Assembly: GCA_947452355.1 (NCBI GenBank)
Contig: CANGCU010000034.1
Span: 1-10,519, forward strand
Origin: Microbacteriaceae bacterium
Lineage (GTDB): Bacteria > Actinomycetota > Actinomycetes > Actinomycetales > Microbacteriaceae
DNA: 10,519 bases
Direction of reading: 5' to 3'
The stretch's first letter is position 1. Each line of letters starts with the position of its first letter. The position numbers were made by a program, and so were the translations under genes. Under the pieces are notes generated by a model. The model was not told the DNA's origin and did not search any database. It worked only from the letters and a program-made list of their open reading frames with translations. Positions 1 to 6,975 of this stretch are shown piece after piece.

Positions 1-195
1 GAGATCGGGGAATTCGTCTACGTTCAATTTGACGATGTCGATCTTGTCGGCGTGAGCCTCTGCGATGGCATCAAGGATCGGAGAAACTGCACGACACGGG
101 CCACACCACGGTGCCCAGAAGTCAACGATCACGGGCTTACTGTTCTGCAGAACTTCGGCGGCAAATGTGGCATCGGTGACATTGCGAGCGCTCAT
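1..195 (-). CDS. trxA: Thioredoxin, N-terminal 65 residues (cut by window edge)
   Basis: This is the cytoplasmic dithiol oxidoreductase that passes electrons from thioredoxin reductase to target-protein disulfides. Translating the minus strand from the ATG at 195 gives a start of MSARNVTDATF, then IVDFWAPWCGPC, which contains the canonical WCGPC active site at about residues 28-32, and then KLNVDEFPDL, the usual strand following the active-site helix. The frame is open to base 1, so roughly the last 40 residues of a normal ~105-residue thioredoxin lie outside the window. An SD-like AAAGGA sits about 5-6 bases before the ATG and supports this start. The gene lies 39 bp downstream of trxB on the same strand, the usual actinobacterial trxB-trxA pair, and is probably cotranscribed with it. 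The missing 3' end means completeness cannot be judged. Confidence 0.95.
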   Translation of the reverse strand, partial: MSARNVTDATFAAEVLQNSKPVIVDFWAPWCGPCRAVSPILDAIAEAHADKIDIVKLNVDEFPDL

Positions 196-234
196 GGTGT
201 TCCTTTCGAGTTATGTGCCCAGTCTATCCGTGCA

Positions 235-1158
235 CTAATGAGCACGTGATTCAATAAAGTGCTGAGCATCCATCGCAGCGACTGCGCCGGAACCGGCAGC
301 AACGACCGCTTGGCGATACGTCGGGTCAATGAGGTCGCCGGCGGCGAAGACCCCGTCGAGACTGGTTCGCGAAGTCCGGCCGTCAACCGCAACATTCCCC
401 GTTTCCGTGAGTTTCACTTGCGACGCAACGAGCGCGGTGCGGGGGTCCGACCCGATCGCGATGAACAATCCGTCGATATCCAGCGTTCGTGTCGAACCAT
501 CGGCCATGTCGAGCGTGATGCCGGCAACGGTATCCGCACCAAGAATTCCGGTTACCGCAGCGCCGGTTACGAACGTGATTTTGGGGTCCGCCTTGGCGCG
601 CGCGAGCATTGCCGGCGACGCACGAAAGGTGTCAGATCGGTGGACGAGATAAACGGTGTCCGCGAATTTCGTCAGGAACGTTGCTTCTTCCATTGCCGAG
701 TCGCCCCCACCGACGACCGCTACCGCGCGGTTGCGAAAAAACGCACCGTCACAGGTGGCGCACCACGAGACTCCGAATCCCGACAATCGCTTTTCATCGT
801 CGAGACCAAGGTGTCGATATTGACTTCCCATCGAGAGAATGACTGCCTTCGACTCGATGACGTCTCCGTTTCCCAACGTGATCTTCTTGACGGGACCGGT
901 GAGGTCGACCGACGTCGCATCATCGAAAACCAATTCCGCACCGAAACGTTCGGCCTGCGCCTGCATACTCATCATCAGGTCGGGTCCCATGACTCCTTCG
1001 GCGAAGCCGGGGAAGTTGTCGACGTCGGTTGTCTTCATGAGATCACCACCCATTTCGACGCTGGAGGTGATGACGAGCGGTTTCAGGTCAGCCCTCGCCG
1101 CATAGATGGCGGCGGTATAACCAGCAGGTCCGGATCCGATGATGACAAGTTCGCGCAC
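235..1158 (-). CDS. trxB: Thioredoxin-disulfide reductase
   Basis: This is an NADPH- and FAD-dependent flavoenzyme that reduces thioredoxin in the cytoplasm. The 307 residues match the normal length of low-molecular-weight TrxB (~305-320). Visible landmarks in order are the FAD-binding GSGPAG at 8-13, GGDLMKTTDVDNFPGF around 37-52, the redox-active CATC at 133-136 in a WCATCDGAFF context, the NADPH-binding GGGDSA at 150-155, HRS at 173-175, and the C-terminal FAD motif GVFAAGDLIDP around 269-279. The start is a GTG at 1158, preceded by GAAAGGA with a five-base spacer. No ATG fits better, because MRELVIIGSGPAG begins directly at the first beta strand. It lies 33 bp after murJ and 39 bp before trxA. 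Mycobacteria have sigM between murJ and trxB; it is absent here. Confidence 0.97.
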   Translation of the reverse strand: MRELVIIGSGPAGYTAAIYAARADLKPLVITSSVEMGGDLMKTTDVDNFPGFAEGVMGPDLMMSMQAQAERFGAELVFDDATSVDLTGPVKKITLGNGDVIESKAVILSMGSQYRHLGLDDEKRLSGFGVSWCATCDGAFFRNRAVAVVGGGDSAMEEATFLTKFADTVYLVHRSDTFRASPAMLARAKADPKITFVTGAAVTGILGADTVAGITLDMADGSTRTLDIDGLFIAIGSDPRTALVASQVKLTETGNVAVDGRTSRTSLDGVFAAGDLIDPTYRQAVVAAGSGAVAAMDAQHFIESRAH

Positions 1159-1191
1159 GATGGTCCTTTCGACAACACTCGTAATCCGAGT

Positions 1192-2796
1192 TTATGGTCG
1201 CTTATTCCCGCGACGACGGAACGGCGCGAGTAGATCTCGAACGGAGGGGTCTTTGATTAACACGAGGACCACCACGTACACCGCGCCCATTGCTAGGCCG
1301 ATTGTCGCCGCACACACAATCGCGGCCCCCAGCGACGTGTCGAAGGGCTGAAGTGCGTCCCGGACGACAAAACCGATTCCCACTGCCGGTAGCACCGCAA
1401 GCAGATACGTGCCGATTCTTGCGAGCAATGCGTTTCCACCAAATTGCCCGAGCCGCCTGTGCAACAGAAATCCTAAAAGAAAAGCTTGGACAATCGTCGC
1501 GGCGCTCATGCTGATCGCGATGCCGTTTGCAATCTGTGAGACCGGGCCTGATCCGACGATCAATGCCCCGATGGCAAAAACGCTCGACTGGGCGAGTTGA
1601 ATAAAGAACGGCGTCCGAGTGTCTTCTAGTGCGTAAAACACGCGTTGCAGAACAAAGGCCATGCCAAAGGGGATGAGACCGATGGCAAAGAACGCGATGA
1701 CATTTGCCATCCCCGTTCCAGCCTCGGATGCGAAAACACTCGCGATGAAGCTCGAGGTGAGCCACAGAACGGCCGCACTGATCACCATAAACATCGAGAT
1801 GCGACTCAGGGATTCGCGGATGTCCGCCCCGAGCAAATCCCATTTCTTGTCACGCGCGTTCGTGCTCATTCGCGTGAAATACGCGGTACCCAGAGACACC
1901 GTGATGACCGAGTGGGGGAGCATGAAGACGAGCCACCCGAATCGAAGTACCGCCATACCCGGCTCTCCGAACGCAGTGGCGAGGGACGCGATGTTGCTTT
2001 GAAGCACTCCAGCGAGTTGCGTGACAACGATCATGCCGAACGTCCATGCCGCGAGACGCGTCGTCGCACCGAGCCCCACCCCACGGAAACGGAAGTCGGG
2101 ACGGAATCGGATTCCCGCCCGCCCGAGGAAAGCGAACAACGCTGTTGCCTGAACCACGACGCCCAGGGTTGCGGTACCGGCGAGGATGGAGATTTCGGTT
2201 GGGTTCCAGTCGGTGGCAACAGCGACGTTCCCCGTAAATACAGAGCCGAACCACACCATTCCCGCAATCGCGACAATGTTGTTCAGCGCAGGTGCCCAGG
2301 TGAATGGACCAAAGAGGCCTTTCGCGTTAAGAACTTCACCGACCAATGTGTATGCGGCGTAGAAGAAGACTTGCGGAAGGCACCACCATGCGAAAGCGGT
2401 CGCGAGATTGAGGTCCGTCTGCCCAAACCCGTCACCGCTTGCGGTGTGTTGGGTGTACAGGCGGACGAGCAGTGGTGCCGTTGCAACCGCGAGGGCTGTC
2501 ACTGCCAAGACCACGGTCAGGCCCAGGGTCAACAATCGATTGATGTATTTCTCGCCACCGTCGTCGTGGAGTTGCGCTTTGACTATCTGCGGGACCAGAA
2601 CCGCACTGAGAACACCCCCAGCGACGATGACGTACACGTTGTTGGGTAATTGGTTTGCCAGTGCGAACGCATCAGCGCCGGACCCGATTAGTCCGACGGT
2701 TCGCGCGAGCACAACCGCGCTAATGAATCCGAGTATTCGAGAAACGATGGTTCCGGACGCGAGCACAAGGGAGGATCGACCGATTCGCTGATTCAT
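1192..2796 (-). CDS. murJ: Lipid II flippase MurJ (MviN family)
   Basis: This is an integral membrane transporter of the MOP exporter superfamily that moves the peptidoglycan precursor lipid II across the cytoplasmic membrane. The 534-residue protein is hydrophobic throughout, compatible with about 14 transmembrane helices. It opens with the family N-terminus RSSLVLASGTIVSRILGF (Arg20 in helix 1), followed by GADAFALANQLPN (Asp42), GGVLSAVLVPQ, FAWWCLPQVFFYA, and LNAKGLFGPFTWAPALNNIV. Later it has RVFYALEDTRTPF, another typical MviN segment. The long cytoplasmic kinase/carbohydrate-binding C-terminus of mycobacterial MurJ is absent; the chain ends with a short basic tail (FRRRGNKRP). The ATG at 2796 overlaps the TGA of the upstream DUF6049 gene as ATGA. 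With no strong SD visible, translation is probably coupled. Transmembrane topology was judged by eye. Confidence 0.95.
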   Translation of the reverse strand: MNQRIGRSSLVLASGTIVSRILGFISAVVLARTVGLIGSGADAFALANQLPNNVYVIVAGGVLSAVLVPQIVKAQLHDDGGEKYINRLLTLGLTVVLAVTALAVATAPLLVRLYTQHTASGDGFGQTDLNLATAFAWWCLPQVFFYAAYTLVGEVLNAKGLFGPFTWAPALNNIVAIAGMVWFGSVFTGNVAVATDWNPTEISILAGTATLGVVVQATALFAFLGRAGIRFRPDFRFRGVGLGATTRLAAWTFGMIVVTQLAGVLQSNIASLATAFGEPGMAVLRFGWLVFMLPHSVITVSLGTAYFTRMSTNARDKKWDLLGADIRESLSRISMFMVISAAVLWLTSSFIASVFASEAGTGMANVIAFFAIGLIPFGMAFVLQRVFYALEDTRTPFFIQLAQSSVFAIGALIVGSGPVSQIANGIAISMSAATIVQAFLLGFLLHRRLGQFGGNALLARIGTYLLAVLPAVGIGFVVRDALQPFDTSLGAAIVCAATIGLAMGAVYVVVLVLIKDPSVRDLLAPFRRRGNKRP

Positions 2797-4226
2797 CGGG
2801 GTTTACGTCTGTCTCGAACTTGGCGGATGATTCCGATGCCCAGCATCGCCGACACGAGACCGACAAAGACAAAGAGGGTCACACCCTCCCACTGAGCTTG
2901 AACGTCCATTTCCACAAACGCCGGTTCGCTGATTGGTAATCCCGTCGTGGTGTTCAGCGTCGCGCGAAGTGACGTTCGTCCGTTCGCAACCGAAGACATG
3001 GGGAACGTCACCTGCACGCTGGACTCTGCAGGGACCAAAACTTTTTGGGTCGGTTTTTCGATTCGAACGATTCCCGATGTTGCATTGACCGTCGCGACAA
3101 CCGTGACATCGGACGACGTCGAGTTTGTGACGGTGAGTGGAAGTTCGGTGGAATTGGCGAGGACTGTGAAATCACTCCCGAGCGAAAATGAAACGAACTC
3201 CTCGTAGGAATTTTCGTTCCTCACGAGACTCCTAACGTTCGCGGCAAAGTTCGGTCCGCCAATACCTCCAGCGACAACGCACAAACGACGAAGGCGAGGC
3301 GTTGAGATGACAGTTGGATCCATCGCTATGGACGACACGAGTCTGTCCATTCGGTGATGCATCATCAGTAGTCGAATCGGCACCTCGGGCACATCATGGA
3401 CGACAAACGTTCCGACGTCGGCCACGCTGGTTGGCGTGAATTGGCGCGCCCGAGTTCCGTTGACAAAAAGCGCATCGAGAAGCGCGGTTGCGCGCCGTGA
3501 ATCAATTGCATGAGTGTCTCGCGGAAAGGCCACCACGGCCCCACCAGCCAATCGAAGGCGCATGGCCAACGCCCGAATGTCGGTAGTGGATCCAGGCGCA
3601 ATGGCCTCAGCGACCTTCGTGCTGATTTCGTGTGAAATGGACCCCGGGGTGTCTGGGAAATTCTCGTCGTCCGTAATAAGGGATGTGTAACCCAGTTGTT
3701 GAATCGCACGGAGGCTTCGATCGTTTCCTCCGAGTCCACTCGGCCAACCCACGATTGATCCGGCCGGGATCCCCGAAATTTCGCTCAATTGGATTGTCGA
3801 GACCCGAAACGGTGGATTCGTCATCGCCAGCACAAAGGGGTCGGCGTTTCCCCAGGGCAAATACACCGGACCACTCTGTTTGACCGACTCAAGCCACGAG
3901 GTCGCCACAGCAGGGGCATCCGACCCAAGGGATTCAACGCTGGTCACGATGCGTGAATCAATTGCGAGGGTCGCCCCATGCGAAATTGCCGCGCGGGCGA
4001 GCACCGACCAGGAACCGCCCGGTGCTGTCAACGCCGACAATTCTTCCGCGGTGAGAAGGTCCGAACTACCGGCTGGGGCGACAATGGGAACGAGAACGCT
4101 GAATGTCGCTTGATGTGGCGCGGCCGCATTCGCAGTCGAAATGCCGACGAGTGACAACATCAATGCCAGAAGAATGCTCGGACCGACGCGTGCGCGACGA
4201 ACTTCTGCTCCTCCGACGGCCGACAT
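2793..4226 (-). CDS. DUF6049-type secreted, membrane-anchored protein, function unknown
   Basis: A 477-residue protein occupying the slot of mycobacterial Rv3909 next to murJ, so I assign it to the actinobacterial DUF6049 type from synteny and architecture. Residues ~10-35 form a signal peptide: RRAR, a hydrophobic core, then an ANA-AAP-like cleavage site. Most of the chain is extracytoplasmic. An alpha/beta-looking region covers ~40-330 and includes AIDSRIVTS, VYLPWGNADP and GWPSGLGGN. A threonine/valine-rich, probably Ig-like beta domain covers ~350-445, followed by one transmembrane helix at ~448-467 and the basic cytoplasmic tail RQVRDRRKPR. The chosen ATG at 4226 gives the signal peptide at the right place. 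The frame is open upstream to 4532, but that would run through pcnA. No good SD precedes the start; a TAGACT -10 seven bases upstream suggests leaderless translation. Its stop overlaps the murJ start, pointing to an envelope role. No enzyme activity is claimed. Confidence 0.8.
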   Translation of the reverse strand: MSAVGGAEVRRARVGPSILLALMLSLVGISTANAAAPHQATFSVLVPIVAPAGSSDLLTAEELSALTAPGGSWSVLARAAISHGATLAIDSRIVTSVESLGSDAPAVATSWLESVKQSGPVYLPWGNADPFVLAMTNPPFRVSTIQLSEISGIPAGSIVGWPSGLGGNDRSLRAIQQLGYTSLITDDENFPDTPGSISHEISTKVAEAIAPGSTTDIRALAMRLRLAGGAVVAFPRDTHAIDSRRATALLDALFVNGTRARQFTPTSVADVGTFVVHDVPEVPIRLLMMHHRMDRLVSSIAMDPTVISTPRLRRLCVVAGGIGGPNFAANVRSLVRNENSYEEFVSFSLGSDFTVLANSTELPLTVTNSTSSDVTVVATVNATSGIVRIEKPTQKVLVPAESSVQVTFPMSSVANGRTSLRATLNTTTGLPISEPAFVEMDVQAQWEGVTLFVFVGLVSAMLGIGIIRQVRDRRKPR

Positions 4227-4251
4227 AACGGTAAGTCTAGACTGAAGCAAT
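4227..4251. promoter_or_regulatory. Palindromic bidirectional promoter (shared -10 region)
   Basis: The 25-bp gap between the divergent DUF6049 and pcnA start codons contains the perfect 10-bp palindrome AGTCTAGACT at 4234-4243. Each strand reads TAGACT, a fit to the TAnnnT -10 pattern: 4238-4243 on plus and 4239-4234 on minus, sharing the central TA. The plus hexamer ends 8 bases before the pcnA ATG; the minus hexamer ends 7 bases before the DUF6049 ATG. Both transcripts would therefore start at or next to the start codon, giving leaderless mRNAs. No convincing -35 element is seen on either side. The palindrome could instead be, or also be, a repressor operator. Confidence 0.55.
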
Positions 4252-5685
4252 ATGGAGAGCGTGGCGGAGGCCATGGCGAGATTGACTGCCCTCGCCACCA
4301 GCGGAACCGTTTCGACGTTGACCGCTGCCTTTGTCGAAGCGGGATGTGAACTCGCCTTGGTTGGTGGACCTATTCGCGATGCGTTCCTCGGGCGGGAGCT
4401 GACAGACCTTGATTTCGCGACCAACGCGAAACCCGACGAGATCCTGCGCATCGTGACGCCGATTTCATCGACAACGTGGGATATCGGCCGAGATTTTGGA
4501 ACCATTGGTGCCCTTGTCTCAGGTGAGCGCATTGAGATTACGACCTACCGAAGCGATGAATACGATCGCGAAACTCGGAAGCCGCTTGTGGCGTTTGGGA
4601 CGACAATCGATGACGACCTATTGCGCCGTGATTTCACGGTCAACGCAATGGCTCTCGTGCTCCCTCAGCTCACCTTGGTCGACCCCAGTGGTGGTTTCGA
4701 CGACCTTGTTGCACGTCGATTGAGGACACCCGGGACACCCGAACAGTCTTTCGCTGATGACCCGTTGCGCATGATGCGCGCCGCGCGGTTTACAGCTCAA
4801 CTCGGTTTTCAACTGGCACCCGAGGTGACAAGCGCGATGTCGGCGCTCGCAGACTCGATTGAGATGATCAGTCCAGAGCGAATTAGGGATGAATTTACCA
4901 AGCTGCTCAGCGCCGATGACCCAATCCCCGGCATTCGAACACTTGTCGAGACAGGAATCCTGGACCACATTCTTCCCGAGATTCCGTTACTCATTCGGGA
5001 ACATGATGAGCACGGTCGCCACAAAGATGTGTACGAACACTCCTTGACCGTTTTGACGAAATCCATCGCCGTCGAGCGGGAACGCTTCCCCGATTCGCCG
5101 CCCGATGTGATTGGCCGCCTCGCCGCACTTCTTCACGACATCGGAAAGCCGGCAACCCGATCGTTCGACTCGTCGAAGGTCGTCACGTTCTACGGTCACG
5201 ACGTCGCCGGCTCTCGTTTGGCGAAGAAACGATTGCAAGCCCTCCGATTTGATAACGACACGATTTCCAGGGTGTGCAACCTCATTCGCCTCCATCTTCG
5301 TTTCTTCGGCTACAGCGAGGGCGCCTGGACCGATTCCGCTGTGCGGCGTTATGTCAGGGACGCGGGCGAGGAACTCGAGCGACTGCACATTCTGGTTCGA
5401 AGTGACGTCACCACGCGAAACGATCGAAAGCTCGCGCTCATGGATTCTGCTTACAGTGATTTGGAAGCGCGCATTGCGGACATTCGAGAACGCGAGGAAA
5501 TCGACGCGATTCGACCCGACCTCGATGGCGATCAGATCATGACAATCCTTGATGTTCGACCCGGAAGGTTGGTTGGTGAGGCGCGCGCGTTTCTCATGGA
5601 ACTTCGGCTCGACGAGGGACCGCTCGGCGAAAAAGAGGCCGAACAACGTCTTCGGGCGTGGGCGGCTGGCCGTGAATTGTCCTAA
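4252..5685 (+). CDS. pcnA: CCA tRNA nucleotidyltransferase (CCA-adding enzyme)
   Basis: This class II nucleotidyltransferase adds or repairs the 3'-terminal CCA of tRNAs from CTP and ATP without a nucleic-acid template. The 477 residues fit the actinobacterial type, which carries an HD domain. The nucleotidyltransferase head shows LVGGPIRDAFLGRELTDLDFATNA at ~36-59, with metal-binding D52/D54, and RRDFTVNA at 125-132. The PolyA-pol RNA-binding region includes DDPLRMMRAARF at ~169-180. The HD domain shows H263, LLHDIGKP with H295-D296, and GHD at 315-317. The ATG at 4252 was chosen because a -10 hexamer ends 8 bases before it. An internal ATG at 4273 has GGAGG only two bases upstream, too close to act as an SD. 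The symbol follows actinobacterial usage (pcnA); 'cca' is equally used. It is divergent from the DUF6049 gene, and no NUDIX gene lies between them. Confidence 0.95.
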   Translation: MESVAEAMARLTALATSGTVSTLTAAFVEAGCELALVGGPIRDAFLGRELTDLDFATNAKPDEILRIVTPISSTTWDIGRDFGTIGALVSGERIEITTYRSDEYDRETRKPLVAFGTTIDDDLLRRDFTVNAMALVLPQLTLVDPSGGFDDLVARRLRTPGTPEQSFADDPLRMMRAARFTAQLGFQLAPEVTSAMSALADSIEMISPERIRDEFTKLLSADDPIPGIRTLVETGILDHILPEIPLLIREHDEHGRHKDVYEHSLTVLTKSIAVERERFPDSPPDVIGRLAALLHDIGKPATRSFDSSKVVTFYGHDVAGSRLAKKRLQALRFDNDTISRVCNLIRLHLRFFGYSEGAWTDSAVRRYVRDAGEELERLHILVRSDVTTRNDRKLALMDSAYSDLEARIADIREREEIDAIRPDLDGDQIMTILDVRPGRLVGEARAFLMELRLDEGPLGEKEAEQRLRAWAAGRELS

Positions 5686-5705
5686 CCCTCAATGTGGGCT
5701 ATTCT
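5677..5705 (+). promoter_or_regulatory. Candidate promoter of the rpsF operon
   Basis: TTGTCC (5677-5682) and TATTCT (5700-5705) are separated by 17 bp. The -35 lies over the last codons of pcnA. Initiation near 5712 would produce a leader of about 90 nt containing the whole structured element upstream of rpsF. A second weaker pair, TTGCCC (5713-5718) and TAGATG (5735-5740) with a 16-bp spacer, would start close to the first base of that structure. Assigned by consensus only. Confidence 0.45.
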
Positions 5706-5743
5706 TGGACGGTTGCCCTCAAGGCGACACACGCTAGATGCAC

Positions 5744-5790
5744 AACCCTCCTGCTACAGAAAGTCTGTAGCCGCTGAGTCCAGAGGAGGT
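5744..5790 (+). ncRNA. rpsF mRNA leader, probable S6:S18 autoregulatory structure
   Basis: A 7-bp perfect hairpin (CTACAGA 5754-5760, loop AAG, TCTGTAG 5764-5770) is followed at once by CCG (5771-5773). It is enclosed by CCTCCT (5747-5752), which can pair with AGGAGG (5784-5789), the Shine-Dalgarno core of rpsF. An alternative register pairs CTG with CAG (5781-5783) and leaves a two-base bulge, and it also hides the SD. A hairpin closed by an outer stem with CCG in the internal loop matches the known leader in which the S6:S18 complex binds its own mRNA and represses it, mimicking its 16S rRNA site. Both rpsF and rpsR are in this operon. Assignment is by eye; no covariance model was run. Confidence 0.55.
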
Positions 5791-5800
5791 GGGTTACGTC

Positions 5801-6160
5801 ATGCATCCCTACGAAATAATGGTGATTCTCGACCCCGAGGTCGATGAGCGCACCGTCGAACCGACACTTGAGAAGTTTCTCAAGGTCATCACGAGTGGTG
5901 GTGGAACCGTCGACAACGTCGACATTTGGGGCCGTCGCCGTTTGTCCTACGAAATCCAGAAGAAGAGCGAAGGCATTTACGCCGTCGTGAACTTCACCGC
6001 GGACCCCGCCACAACGCAGGAACTGGAACGTCAGCTTCGACTCAACGAGTCGGTTATGCGAACCAAAGTTCTTCGCGCCGACGAGGCCGTTGCTCGTATC
6101 GCATCGAAGGCTGCGGAAGCTGCGGAAGCAGCCGAAGTCGTCACCGCGGCTGCGGAGTAA
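5801..6160 (+). CDS. rpsF: Small ribosomal subunit protein S6
   Basis: S6 binds the central domain of 16S rRNA on the 30S platform as a heterodimer with S18. The 119-residue product starts [16 protein letters not shown] and continues with [23 protein letters not shown], which is diagnostic of S6; the fold ends near residue 102. The tail consists of three AAE triplets (104-112) and VVTAAAE, encoded by a short 9-bp tandem repeat. The ATG at 5801 is preferred over the in-frame GTG at 5789, because the latter overlaps the SD (GAGGAGGT, 5783-5790) and would add GYV residues not typical of S6. The SD lies 10 bases upstream of the ATG. It is the first gene of rpsF-ssb-rpsR-rplI and is probably autoregulated through its leader. 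Confidence 0.97.
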   Translation: MHPYEIMVILDPEVDERTVEPTLEKFLKVITSGGGTVDNVDIWGRRRLSYEIQKKSEGIYAVVNFTADPATTQELERQLRLNESVMRTKVLRADEAVARIASKAAEAAEAAEVVTAAAE

Positions 6161-6165
6161 CCAGC

Positions 6166-6675
6166 ATGGCTAACGACACCGTCATCACCGTTGTCGGCAA
6201 CCTCACCGCCGACCCGGAACTTCGCTACACCCAGAACGGCGTGGCCGTTGCGAACTTCACGATCGCGTCGACCCCGCGGACGTTCGACCGCGCCAGCAAC
6301 GAATGGAAGGACGGCGAAGCGCTGTTCCTCCGTGCGAGCGTGTGGCGCGAATTCGCCGAGCATGTCGCGTCGTCTCTTACCAAGGGTTCGCGCGTCGTCG
6401 CGACTGGTCGACTTCGTCAGCGTTCCTTTGAAACGAAAGAGGGCGAAAAGCGCACCTCGATCGAACTCGAAGTTGACGAAATTGGCCCATCGCTCCGTTA
6501 CGCGACCGCTGCGGTAACCCGCGCACCGGGTTCCGGCTCGAATGCTGGCGGAAACGCCGATTGGTCAGCCCCTGTTGGCGGAAACGACTGGGCCACCTCG
6601 GCACCGGCCGCAGGTGGAGCAGACCCCTGGGGTGCTGGTGCACCCGAACCGTCCAACGACGACGCTCCGTTCTAA
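6166..6675 (+). CDS. ssb: Single-stranded DNA-binding protein
   Basis: SSB coats single-stranded DNA during replication, recombination and repair, and recruits partner proteins through its C-terminal tip. The 169-residue product has an N-terminal OB fold (about 1-112: [59 protein letters not shown]). A Gly/Ala/Trp-containing low-complexity linker covers ~118-160, and the chain ends in the acidic tip SNDDAPF, equivalent to the E. coli DDDIPF peptide. The ATG at 6166 is only five bases after the rpsF stop, with GGAG 8 bases upstream. The frame is open further back through rpsF but has no SSB character there. Its place between S6 and S18 is the standard bacterial arrangement, and the linkage to dnaB downstream is also typical. 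Confidence 0.97.
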   Translation: MANDTVITVVGNLTADPELRYTQNGVAVANFTIASTPRTFDRASNEWKDGEALFLRASVWREFAEHVASSLTKGSRVVATGRLRQRSFETKEGEKRTSIELEVDEIGPSLRYATAAVTRAPGSGSNAGGNADWSAPVGGNDWATSAPAAGGADPWGAGAPEPSNDDAPF

Positions 6676-6703
6676 CTAACACTTCACGAAAAGGATTAAC
6701 ACC

Positions 6704-6964
6704 ATGGCAGGAAAGGCAACCGGCGACCGCCGCAAGCCGCGCGTGGGCAAGGGCGCCAAGGCGCTTCCCCCCGCACGCGCAATCAAGGTTGACGTTATCG
6801 ATTACAAAGACGTCGCCACACTTCGCAAGTTCATCTCGGAGCGCGGGAAGATCCGTTCGCGCCGAATCACTGGCGTTTCAGTTCAAGAGCAGCGCCTCAT
6901 CGCTCGTGCGGTCAAAAACGCTCGTGAGATGGCACTTCTCCCCTATGCCGGCGCGGGCCGTTAA
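6704..6964 (+). CDS. rpsR: Small ribosomal subunit protein S18, cysteine-free form
   Basis: S18 pairs with S6 on the 30S platform. The 86 residues contain the family core: [20 protein letters not shown], then [31 protein letters not shown]. The N-terminal part ([28 protein letters not shown]) lacks the CxxC zinc-binding pair that many S18 proteins have just before IDYKD; there is no cysteine anywhere. It therefore resembles the zinc-independent (C-minus) S18 type, known in mycobacteria as a zinc-starvation paralogue, although here it sits in the standard S6 operon. The ATG at 6704 has GAAAAGGA upstream. It lies 28 bp after ssb and 11 bp before rplI. Confidence 0.97.
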   Translation: MAGKATGDRRKPRVGKGAKALPPARAIKVDVIDYKDVATLRKFISERGKIRSRRITGVSVQEQRLIARAVKNAREMALLPYAGAGR

Positions 6965-6975
6965 GGAGTACGACA

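Noticed and set aside
221..226. TAGACT on the minus strand upstream of trxA as a trxA promoter
   Set aside because: The same hexamer as in the bidirectional promoter occurs here, but the nearest -35-like TTGAAT is 22 bp away and the gene has a normal SD. Cotranscription with trxB is simpler.
259..1233. 324-codon open frame opposite trxB
   Set aside because: It is antisense to a clear trxB with all catalytic motifs. The product is Arg/Asp-rich low-quality sequence typical of a shadow frame in GC-rich DNA.
1645..2649. 334-codon open frame opposite murJ
   Set aside because: It is antisense to the hydrophobic murJ, which makes the opposite frame charged and stop-poor. No SD or domain is seen.
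4227..4532. N-terminal extension of the DUF6049 gene to 4532
   Set aside because: It would run antisense through the start of pcnA and put 102 charged residues before a clear signal peptide. ATG 4226 fits both signal peptide and promoter.
5789..5800. GTG start for rpsF four codons upstream
   Set aside because: It would lie within the Shine-Dalgarno sequence. [10 protein letters not shown] at 5801 is the normal S6 start.
5926..6165. Upstream extension of ssb inside rpsF
   Set aside because: It is out of frame with rpsF and non-SSB in character. The ATG at 6166 has its own SD and begins the OB fold correctly.
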